Part shown: positions 49,544 through 59,900 of the stretch, piece after piece
Position numbering within the stretch: the first letter of the stretch is position 1
How the letters are laid out: each line of letters begins with the position of its first letter
Assembly (NCBI RefSeq): GCF_019733395.1
Contig: NZ_JAIHOO010000001.1
Span: 5,160,493 to 5,224,492, forward strand
DNA length: 64,000 nucleotides
DNA from: Lysobacter sp. BMK333-48F3
GTDB lineage: Bacteria > Pseudomonadota > Gammaproteobacteria > Xanthomonadales > Xanthomonadaceae
Direction: 5' to 3'
Notes under the pieces: model-generated
The model's input: only the letters and a program-made list of their open reading frames with translations
Databases searched by the model: none
Told to the model about the DNA's origin: nothing
Translations under genes and position numbers: made by a program

Positions 49544-50920
49544 TCAGTCCCCCAGCCCCAGGCGTTCGGCCAGCGCATGCGCATGCCGGCCGCGGATGCC
49601 GGTCATGTGGTTGCCGCCGCCGCGGATCAACTGCACCCGCGGCGCGTGCCGAAGCCAGCCCGCATGCATCTGCAGGGCTTCCCGGTCGTTGCCCTCGGCG
49701 TCGAGCTCGGGATCGGGCATGTGCACCACCCGCAGCACGCCGTCGTAAACGCCCGCCGGCTGATAGCTCGTGCGCAGGCAGGCGGCGAACATGCGCAACG
49801 CGCCCAGCATCGAGGCGGGATCCGACTGCGCGGGCATCAGGCCGACCTCGGCCATGCGCCGATGCACCAGTTGCATCCGTGCCGAGGCCGGCAGCGGCCG
49901 CAGGCCGGCCGCATCGATGCCGAGCGGGCGTTCGCTGGACAGTTGCACCAACTCGACCCAACGCACCAGCACGTCCAGTTCGTCGCATTCGGCCATCGCC
50001 GGGTCGGCGGTCGGCGGCCTGGAATCGAGCAGGTCCACGCTGGCCACGGTCCGGCCCAGTTGGCGCAGCATCAAGGCCACGGCGAACGCGATCCAACCGC
50101 CGAAGGAATGGCCGACCAGACGGATCGGCCCCTGCGGCGCGGCCTGCAACGCCTGCGCAAGGATCGAAGCCGCCGCCGTCTCGACCGTCGTGCACGGCGG
50201 CGCGATGCCGTCCAGGCCGCGCGGCTGCATGCCGAACATGCTGGCTTGCGGATGCGCCGCCTGGGCCAGGTCGAGCAGGCTGACCACGCTGGCGCCGGCG
50301 CCGGGAATGCAGAACACCGGCGCGCGCAGGGGACCGCCGTTCTTGAGCGGAATCGACTGGGTCGCCGGCGGCGGCGGCCGCAGCCGCGGAGCGGCCGCGG
50401 CGGAGGCCACCCAGGTCGCGACGTCCCGCTCGTGCGCTGCGCAGCGCTGGGTCGGCAGCAGCGTCGGCTCCGGCGCCGTCCATGCCTCGCAGGCCGCGCG
50501 CAGGCGCTCGACCGCGGCCGGCTCCTGCGCTTGCGGCGCCCACGCCGGCAAGGCCGCGTCGGGCACCGCCGCGACGCTGCGGACCGGCAGGTCGCAGCCG
50601 AGCATTTCCAGCGCCAGCGCCTGGGCCAGGGCGCCCGGCCGGTCGCCCAGGCCGACCAGGATCCACTCGCCCGCCCATCCGCGCTGGCGCAATCCGGCCA
50701 AGACCGCCTTGGCCATGCCCGGCAGGGTCGTCGCCGAATCCTCGCACGGCACCCGAACCGCTTCGATCGGGTTCGTGTCGATCGGCTTCGTTTCGATCCG
50801 GTCCGTTCCAATCCGGTCCGTTCCGATCCGACCTGTTCCGATCAGGTCTGCGCCGCCGATCTCGATCGGCACCGTCGCGCGCTCGTGCAACAGGACCATC
50901 ATGCCGTCGGTTGCGTTCAT
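49544..50920 (-). CDS. NRPS thioesterase with unusual N-terminal half
   Basis: A 458-residue protein. The C-terminal 250 residues are a type I-like thioesterase: FCIPGAGASVVSLLDLA, catalytic Ser272 in VGHSFGGWIAFA, an Asp in DLLDSRPP and His438 in RGGGNHMTG. The N-terminal ~195 residues are unusual. Residues about 23-55 are built from six 5-residue repeats (RIGTD, PIDTN and similar), followed by WILVGLGDRPGALAQALALE..., which might be a degenerate remnant of an alpha/beta-hydrolase or carrier. No intact carrier domain is present. ATG 50920 overlaps the NRPS stop by four bases (ATGA), so it is the coupled last gene and probably releases the peptide. Confidence 0.8.
   Translation of the reverse strand: MNATDGMMVLLHERATVPIEIGGADLIGTGRIGTDRIGTDRIETKPIDTNPIEAVRVPCEDSATTLPGMAKAVLAGLRQRGWAGEWILVGLGDRPGALAQALALEMLGCDLPVRSVAAVPDAALPAWAPQAQEPAAVERLRAACEAWTAPEPTLLPTQRCAAHERDVATWVASAAAAPRLRPPPPATQSIPLKNGGPLRAPVFCIPGAGASVVSLLDLAQAAHPQASMFGMQPRGLDGIAPPCTTVETAAASILAQALQAAPQGPIRLVGHSFGGWIAFAVALMLRQLGRTVASVDLLDSRPPTADPAMAECDELDVLVRWVELVQLSSERPLGIDAAGLRPLPASARMQLVHRRMAEVGLMPAQSDPASMLGALRMFAACLRTSYQPAGVYDGVLRVVHMPDPELDAEGNDREALQMHAGWLRHAPRVQLIRGGGNHMTGIRGRHAHALAERLGLGD
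50759..50848. repeat. Six 15-bp tandem repeats inside the thioesterase gene
   Basis: Consensus on the plus strand is CGTTCCGATCCGGTC-like, six units of 15 bases each. In the gene it encodes pentapeptides of the form (G/D/K/N)(R/P)I(G/E/D)T. The unit length keeps the frame whatever the copy number. Confidence 0.85.
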
Positions 50921-53900
50921 GCGACCACCTCGTCCCTGCGTTGCGTCGTTCGACCGTCGTCGTGTTCGCCGACGTGTTCGGTGCCGACCGCGATCGTCGC
51001 CAGCGGCCGCTCCGGATCGCGCGCCAGCGCATCGATCAGATTCGCCATCGCGGTCTGCACCATCGCGCAGACTGCGGCCGGATCGATCCCCGCCACGCAC
51101 TGCACGCTGACCACGAAGCCATGGCCGCCGCCCTGGTCGTCGACCGATACCGCGACCGGGTAGTTGGTGCGCTCCTCGCCGAGGATCAGCTCGATGCCTT
51201 GCCAGGTCTGCCGCGCGCGCGCCAATTCCTGCGCATCGCCGATCGGACTGTGGCGATAGTTGAACAGGCTGTTGAACAGCGCAGTGCGCGCGCCGGTCGG
51301 ACTGCAGCGCTGCGCCAGCGCCAACGGAGCCTGCTCGTGGCCGAGGATCGCGCTCAACTCGGCGAACGCCAGCTCCACCGCCTCGCGCAGGCTCAGGCCT
51401 TGCAGGCGCAAGCGCAACGGCAGGGTGTTGATGAACACCCCCAGCGCGCGCCCGGAGCCGCGCACGCCCTGCAGGCGGCCCGACAGCACGGTGCCGAACA
51501 CCACGTCGTCGCTGCCGGTCAGCGCCGACAGGCAGCGCGCCCAGGCGAGATGGAACAGCACCGCCGGCGCCACCCCTCGCCGCTGCGCCGCCGCGCGCAC
51601 GCGTGCGGCCAGGGCCGGCGCCATCGGCTCGTGCACCGCCACCACGCTGTGCCCGCTGCCGCGCACTTCGGGCACGCCGAAGACGATGGTCGGTGCGGCC
51701 AGGTCGGCGAAACGCTGCTCGAAATAGCGCCGTTGTTCGGTCGCCGACACCGACCGTTGGGCGGCGATGAAGTCGCGGTACGGCGCCGGCGGCTGCAGCA
51801 AGTCGGCACGGCCGCGCAGCAGCAGGTCGACCTCGCCCAGGATCAGGTTCTGGCTGACGTGGTCGCTGATCATGTGATGGACCAGGATGGCCAGCAGCCA
51901 GCCACCGTCGGGATCGCGCGCGTAGCGCGCTTCCAGCAAGGGCGCGACGCGCAGGTCCTTGCGCGCGACGCGCGGGTCGGTGAGCCGGAACATCTGCTCG
52001 ACCGCGTCCTGCGCCGGATCCAGCGCCAGTTCGATCGCCGGCAGCGCGGCGCGCCGCTGCACCACCTGCACCGGCTGCAGCAGCGATTCCCAATGCACGC
52101 CGGTACGCAAGGCATCGTGCCGGTCGATCACTCGCTGCAGATGGGCCAACAGGCCGTCCAGGCGGGTGCGCTGGTCGATCCGGACCACATAGCGCAGCAG
52201 GTAGGGGTCGCCCTGCTCCTGGATCAAGTGATGGAACAGGATGCCGGTCTGCAGCGTCGCCAACGGGTAGACGTCCTGGATATTGTCGGCCCCGCCCGGC
52301 ACCGCGGCGACCACCGCATCGATGTCGGCCTGGTCGATGTCCACCAGCGGCAGCAGCCCGGGCACGATCCGTTGCGGGCCGGCCTGCAACGGATTGGGCG
52401 GCGCGCTGGCGGCGGCCGCGTCGCCGGACGCCGCCGCGACCGCGCGCGCGGCCAGTTCGGCCAGCCGCGGAACCGCGAACACGGTCTGCACGTCCAGGGC
52501 GATGCCCTGCTCGCGCAGGCGTTCGATCATGCCGACGATCATCAGCGAGTGACCGCCGAGTTCGAAGAAGTGGTCGTCGCGGCCGACCCGCTCGATGCCG
52601 AGCATGGCCGACCAGATCGCGGCGATCACCGTCTCGACCCCCGGCGCCGGCGCGACATAGGCGCTCGCGCCGGCGGCGGCGGTCGCTGCCGGCAGCGCCG
52701 CCCGGTCCAGCTTGCCGCTGGTCGACCAGGGTATCGACTCCAGGGCGACGAACGCCGCCGGCAGCATGTACTCCGGCAGGCGGGCGGCGAGCGTGTCGCG
52801 CAGGCCGCGCGAGTCCGGCGCCAGACCCGCCTCGGCCACCACATAGGCGACCAGGCGCGGCTCGCCGTCGCCGTCGCTGCGCACGGCGACGGCCGCGTCG
52901 CGCAGGCCGGGACAGGACAGCAGCGCCGCCTCGATCTCGCCCAGTTCGATCCGATAGCCGCGCAACTTGGCCTGGCCGTCGTCGCGGCCGAGGAATTCCA
53001 GGTGCCCGTCGTCGCGCCAACGCGCGCGGTCGCCGCTGCGGTACCAGCGCCGTCCTTCGGCGTCGCGCAGGAACTTCTCCGCGCTCAGTTCGGCGCGGTC
53101 GAGGTAGCCGCGGGCCACCCCGTCGCCGCCGATCCACAACTCGCCGGCCGCGCCGACCGGCGCCGGCTGGCCGTAGACGTCGACGACGCGCACGCGCACG
53201 CCGGCGATCGGCCGGCCGATGCTGCCGTCCCAGGCCTGCGGCACGGCCGCGCAGTCCAGCGCCTGGGCGGTGGCGTAGACGGTCGCTTCGGTCGGCCCGT
53301 AGGTGTTGAGCCAGCGCGTCGCCGCCGTGGCCGGCAATGCCCGCCATTGCGCCAGGGCCGCCGGCTCGGCCTTCTCGCCGCCGACCACCACCAGGCGCAG
53401 GTCCGGGCCGATTCCGGGCCGCTCGCCGACGCCGCGGCCCAACGCCTGCACCCAGCGATGCCAGAACGCGGTCGGCAGATCGGCCACTGCGATCCGCTGC
53501 TCGCGCAGGAACCGCTCGAAGTCGGCATCGGGCGCGACCAGCGCCGCAGGACGCACGACGACCGTGGCGCCGGCCCACAGGGTCGGGAAGATCTCTTCCA
53601 CCGAGGTGTCGAAACTGCATGAGGCGTAGTGCATGACCCGCTCCGCCGGCGCCAGCGCGCATTGGGCGATGTGGTTGCGGATCAGGTGGACCACGTTGCG
53701 GTGTTCGACCACCACCCCCTTGGGCCGCCCGGTCGAGCCGGACGTGTAGATGACATAGGCGGCATCGGCGGCGGACGCGGCGGCGACGAAGTGCGGCGCA
53801 TCGGCGGGATCGACGGCCGCGCAAGCCGCATCGACCGCCAGCAGCGGCGCGGGGGCGAGGCCGGCCAACCGCTCCGCGGCTGGCGCATCGACGATCAGCG

Positions 53901-56900
53901 CGGCCGGACGACAGTCGGCGAGCACGTCGGCGATGCGCGCGTCCGGATACGCCGGATCGACCGGCACGTATGCGGCCCCGGCCTTCAACACCGCCAGCAT
54001 CGCGACGATCTGGTCCGCGCCGCGCGCCATGACCAAGGCGACGTAGCGGCCCGGACCCGCGCCCAGCGCACGTAAGCGCCGGGCGATGCGTTCGGCGCGG
54101 ACGTCGAGTTCGGCATAGCTCAGGCGCCGTTCGCCGTCGACGATCGCCTCGGCCTCGGGGCTCTGTCGCGCCCGCGCTTCCACTCCGGCATGGACGGTCG
54201 TCGGCGCGTCGCCGTCGACCGGCGCCGGGCCCTGCTCCCACCCGCGCAGCCGCTCGGCCTCATCGGCCGAGGCGAGCGAATGCGCGGCAGCGTCGGCGTC
54301 CGGCTGCGACACCAGCACCGCGATCGCCTCGCGCAGATACCCGGCGATGCGCCGCGCCTGCGCCGGCGACAGCCGCAACGGATCGACGATGACCTGCAGC
54401 AGCAACCGCCCGCCGGTGTGCGAGAACGACACATCGAGCGGATAACCGGTCCACTCGTGCACGCTCGAACCCAGCAGCTTGAGCCCTGCCCCGTCCAGGG
54501 CTTCGTAGGCGTGGAAGTTGACGTAGTTGAAGATCGACTCGAACAAGGCTTCGCCGCCCTGTTCGCGATGCAGGCGGAAATACGGGTAATAGCGATGTTC
54601 GATCGCTCCCAGTTCGGCCTGGCGCACCTGCAGCGCGAGCTCGCGCCAACTGCGCGCATCCAACTGCGCCCGCAGGGGCAAGGTGTTGAGAAACAGTCCC
54701 AGGGCGCGATCGCCGTCGACCGTCTCCGGACGCACGTTGGAGACCAGTCCGGTGGCGATGTCGCGGCTGCCGCAAAGCGCGGCCAGCACGCGCATGTGCG
54801 CGGTCAACAGCAGCGTGCGCACCGGCACGCCCAGGGCATGGGCCAGCTCGCGCAAGGCGCGTTCGTCGTCGGCGGCGATCTCGATCGCCTCGGCGTGGTA
54901 GCCGGCGCGCGCGTGCGCGCTGCCGTCGTGCGCCGGCAGCGCGCTGCGCTGGAAACCGGCCAGCGCGTCGCGCCAGTAATCCGCCTGGCGCGAATCCAGC
55001 AGCGCCGCCTGTTCCAGCGCCACCGCATCGGCCGGCGAGGCAAGCAAAGGCTGCAGTTCGGCCCGGTCGATCTGCTCGATCTGCTCGATCGGGTCGGCAG
55101 CGCCGGCCTGCTCCAGCCGGCGCAGGTAGCCGCCGAACAGCTCGGTCTGCATCAGCGCCACGCTCCATCCGTCGAGGATCGCGTGGTGGAAGCTCATCGT
55201 GTACTGGATCCGGCGCTCGTCCAGTCGGTGCACGAATACGCGCCACAACGGCGGCCGTTCCAGGTCGAAATCGCGGCGGCGCTCGTCGGCGACGAAGTCG
55301 GCCACCGCAGCCGCGCGCTGGCCGGCGTCGTGCGCGCTCCAATCGATCACCTCCAGCGGCACGGCCGCCTCGGCGTGGACCAGTTGCAAGGACTCGCTGT
55401 AGCCGCCGTGGACGAAACCGGTGCGCAAGGCCGGATGGCGGCGCAGGACCGCCGCCAACGCAGCGCGCATGCAGGCTTCGCTCCAGCGCGGCAGTTCGAG
55501 TTCGTAACTGAAGACGTCGTGGTAGGCGCCCTCGGCATGCGCCAACTGGGCGTGGAAGATCATGCCCTGTTGCAACAGCGTGGCGGCATACGCCTGTTCG
55601 ATGCCGGCCGGCAGGCGCGCGGCGTCGGCCGCCGCCAAGGGCCGCGGCCGCGGCCGCTCGTCGGCGTCGACGTCGGCGTCGGCATCCGCGCTCGTGTCCG
55701 CCGCGATGCGCAAGCCGCTCGCAAGTTCGGCCACGGTCGGGCGGCGGAACAAGTCGGCGATAGCGAACGCCAGGCCGCGCTCGCGCGCCTTGGCGACCAC
55801 CGCGATGCTGCGGATCGAGTCGCCGCCGAGTTCGAAGAAGTTGTCGTGACGACCGACCTGGGCCACCTCCAGCACCTGCGACCAGATCTGCGCCAGCGCC
55901 CGCTCCGCCTCGCCCTGCGGCGCGGCGTAGGCGCGCTGCACGTACGCCGACGCTCCCGGCTCCGGCAATCGGCTGCGCTCCAGCTTGCCGTTCGCGCTCA
56001 GCGGCCACTGCGCCACCGCCACGTACGCCGCCGGCACCATGTAGTCCGGCAGGCGCGCGCCCAAGGCCTGGCGCAGCTCGGACGCCTCCAGCCGCTCGCA
56101 TTCCACATACGCCACCAGCCGCGGCTCGCCGCCCTCGGACCGCGCGCACACCACCGCCTCGCGCACGCCCGCGCACTGCCGCAGCGCGCTCTCGATCTCG
56201 CCCAGCTCGATCCGGAACCCGCGCAGCTTGACCTGGAAATCGTTGCGCCCCAGGTACTCCAGCGCGCCGTCCTCGCGCCAGCGCGCCAGGTCGCCGCTGC
56301 GGTACAAGCGCTCGCCGGCCGCGAACGGGCTGGCCAGGAACCGCTCCGCGCTCAGCTCCGGACGGTTCAGATAGCCGCGCCCGACCTGCACCCCGCCGAT
56401 GTACAACTCGCCCGCCGCGCCCAACGGCAGCGGACGCATCGCCTCGTCCAGCACGTACATGCGCACGTTCGGCGCCGGCCGCCCGATCGGCACCGCGCCC
56501 CGGTCTTGCGCCGTGCAGGTCCACCAGGTCACGTCCACCGCCGCTTCGGTCGGGCCGTACAGGTTGTGCAGCGCTACCTGCGGGTACGCCGCCAGGAACC
56601 GGTCGCGCAGTTCGCCGCTCAAGGCCTCGCCGCTGCACAGCACCGCGCGCACCCCGGCCAGCGAACCCGCCGCGGCGTGGCGCAGATACGCCTCCAGCAT
56701 CGACGGCACGAAATGCAGCACGCGGGTGCCGCTGCGCTGGATCAGCTCGCCCAGGTACTGCGGATCCTGGTGACCGCCCGGCCGCGCCAGCACCAACCGC
56801 GCGCCCGCGTTCCAGGTCAGGAAGAACTCCCACACCGACACGTCGAAGCCGAACGGGGTCTTCTGCAGCACCACGTCCTGCGGTCCCACGGCGAACGCCT

Positions 56901-59900
56901 CCTGCGCCCATTGCAGCCGGTTGCAGACCCCGTCGTGCTGGTTCATCGCCCCCTTCGGCGTACCGGTCGAGCCGGAGGTGTAGATCACGTAGGCCAGGTG
57001 CTGCGGCGTCAGGCCCAGCGCCTGCGGGTCCGGGTCGGTGTCCAGCGCCGACCAGCCGGCCGGCCGGTCCAGGCGCAGCAACGGCGTCTGCGCCAGCGCC
57101 GCCGCGCCGGCGGCGTCGGCCAGCACCTGCCGCGGCGCGCAGTCGGCCAGCATCGCCTGCAGCCGCTGCGCCGGCAGCGACGGATCCAGCGGCACGTAGG
57201 CCGCGCCAGCCTTGAGGATGCCGAGCAAGCCGACCGCCAGTTCCAGGCCGCGTTCGGCGCACAGTGCGATCCGGTCGTCCGGCGTCGCGCCCTGCGCCAG
57301 CAGGGTGTGGGCCAGGCGATTGGCGCGCGCGTTCAATTCGCCGTAACTCAGCGACGCGCCTTCGAACTCCACCGCCACCGCGTCCGGCGCGCTGCGCGCC
57401 TGCGCCTCGAAACCGGCGTGCAGGCTCGACAGCGGCGGGTAGCTGCGCTGGGTCGCGTTGAACGTGTCCAGCAACAGCGAACGCTCCCCTGCCGGCAGTA
57501 CGCCGTCGGCGCTCTCGCCGCCGGCCAGAGCCTCCAGCGCCGTGCACAGATAGCCGATCAGGCGCTGCGGATCCGCCGCCCGCGCCGAGTGGGCGCACTG
57601 GGCCAGGATCGAGAAGCCCTCCTCGGTGTCGTCGACCGCGATCGCGATCGGGTAGTTGGTGCGTTCGCCGCCGGCCACCAGGCGCATGCCTTGCGCCGCC
57701 AAGGCGGCCGCGGCGCTCGCGTCGGCGGCTTCGCCGCGGCGGTAGTTCAGCAGGCTGTTGAACAACGGCGTCGGCGGCGCGACCGCGCTGCAGCGCTGGG
57801 CCAAGGACAGCGGCGCCTGCTCGTGAGCGAGCAGCGCGTTCAATTCGTCCTGCATGCGGCGCAACGCGGCATCGCCAGCGCGACCGCCGTCCGCGCCTTG
57901 CCCGTCCAGCCGCACCCGCACCGGCAAGGTGTTGATGAACACCCCCAGGGCGCGGTCGGAGCCGGCCACGCCCTGCAGGCGGCCCGACAACACCGTGCCG
58001 AACACCACGTCGTCGCGATCCACGCACGCGCCCAGCACCTGCGCCCAGGCCAGGTGGAACAGCGCGGCAGGCAGCACGCCGGCACGCTGGGCGCGGGCAC
58101 GCAAGGCCCGAGACAGATCCGCCGGCAGGCGCTCGACGGCTTCGCGCAATGCGCTGCCGTCGCCGCGGACGTCGTTCGCGCCGAACGGCAAGGTCGGTTC
58201 GGCGAGGTCGGCCAGACGCTCGCGGAAGTAGGCCTCGTGCGCCTGCCGCGGCACCGCCAGGGTGTGAGCGATGAAGCGCCGGTACGGCAGCGGCGGCGTC
58301 AGTTCGCCGGCGCCGGACAGCAGCGCCAACACCTCGCGCATCATCATCGCCAGAGTGACGTGGTCGCAGACCGCGTGGTGGGCGAGCAGCCCGAGCAGGC
58401 ATTCGCCGCTGTCGGCCGCTTGCACCCGATGGGCCGCGAGCAGCGGCGCGCGGTCCAGATCGAGTCGGATGCGGTCCGGATCGGTCGCAGCCAGCAGGTG
58501 CGCGGTAGCGGCCTGGCGGTCGGCGAGGCGGCCATGGTCGATGCACGGCAGGCGCGCCTGCCGGCGAACCACCTGCAGCGGCGCCTCCAGGCCTTGCCAA
58601 TGCAAGGCCGTACGCAGGATATCGTGGCGATCGATCACCGTTTGCAGCGCGTCGAGGAAGGCCTCGGCCTGTTCGGCGCCGTCGAAAGCGATCGCGGTGC
58701 GCAGCAGGTAGGCGTCGCCGCTGCCGCCGAGCAGATGATGGAACAGGATCCCTTCCTGCAGCGGCGCCAGCGGGTAGATGTCCTGCACGTTGCCGGCGCC
58801 GCCTTCGACCGCGGCGACCGTCGCATCGATGCGCGCCTGGTCCAGCGCGACCAGATCCAGCATCCCCGGTTCGATCCGCAGCGCATCGGCCGGGATGCCG
58901 CTGCCGTCCGCCGCGGACGGGTCCGCCGCTTCGTCGCCGCCGGCCATCCGCAGCCGGCTCGCCATCCGCGCCAGCGACGGCGTCTCGAATACCGCGCGCA
59001 CGTCCAGGGCATGGCCGGCCTGGCGCAGGCGCTCGATCAACGCGATCGCCGACAGCGAATGTCCGCCCAGCTCGAAGAAGGAATCGTGGCGGCCGACCGC
59101 GTCGACCGCGAGCACCGCCGTCCAGGCTTCGGCCAGCACGGTCTCCTGCGCGCCGCTCGGCGCCTGGTAATCGCGCCGGATCGCCGCCGGCCCCTGCGGC
59201 GTCGGCAGCGCCGCGCGATCGACCTTGCCGTTGGCGGTCAGCGGCAGCGCCTCGAGGACCGAGAAGGCCGACGGCATCATGTAGTCCGGCAGGCGCGCGG
59301 CGAGCCGCTCGCGCGCGGCCGCGGCCGCGGCCGACCAGGAGGCGGCATCGGCGGGTACGACGTAGGCGACCAGTCGCCGGTCGCCCGGCGCGAACTCGCG
59401 CACTTCCACCACCGCCGCGTCGACATCGCCGGCGTCGAGCAACTGCGCCTCGATCTCGCCCAGCTCGATGCGGAAGCCGCGGATCTTGACCTGACTGTCG
59501 AGGCGGCCGAGGAATTCCAGTTGGCCGTCGCCGCGATGGCGGGCGCGGTCGCCGGTGCGGTACATCCGCGCCTGCGCATCCGACGCGACGAAGGGGTCGG
59601 CCAGGTAACGTTCGGCGGTCAGCGCCTCGCGGCGGAAGTAGCCCGTACTGAGGCATTCGCCGCCGATGTACAGATCCCCCGCCACTCCCTCCGGTACCGG
59701 GTTGAGGTTCGCGTCGAGCACGTAATAACGCGCGTTCTGGATCGGCCGCCCGTAGGGAATGCTGGACCAGGCCGGGTCGACGCGCTCGATCGGAAAGTAG
59801 TTCGACCACACCACCGCCTCGGTGGCGCCGCCCAGGCCGATCGGCCGGCAGTTCGGGAACGCGGCGCGCAGCGCGTCGGGCAGTTCCAGCGGGATCCAGT

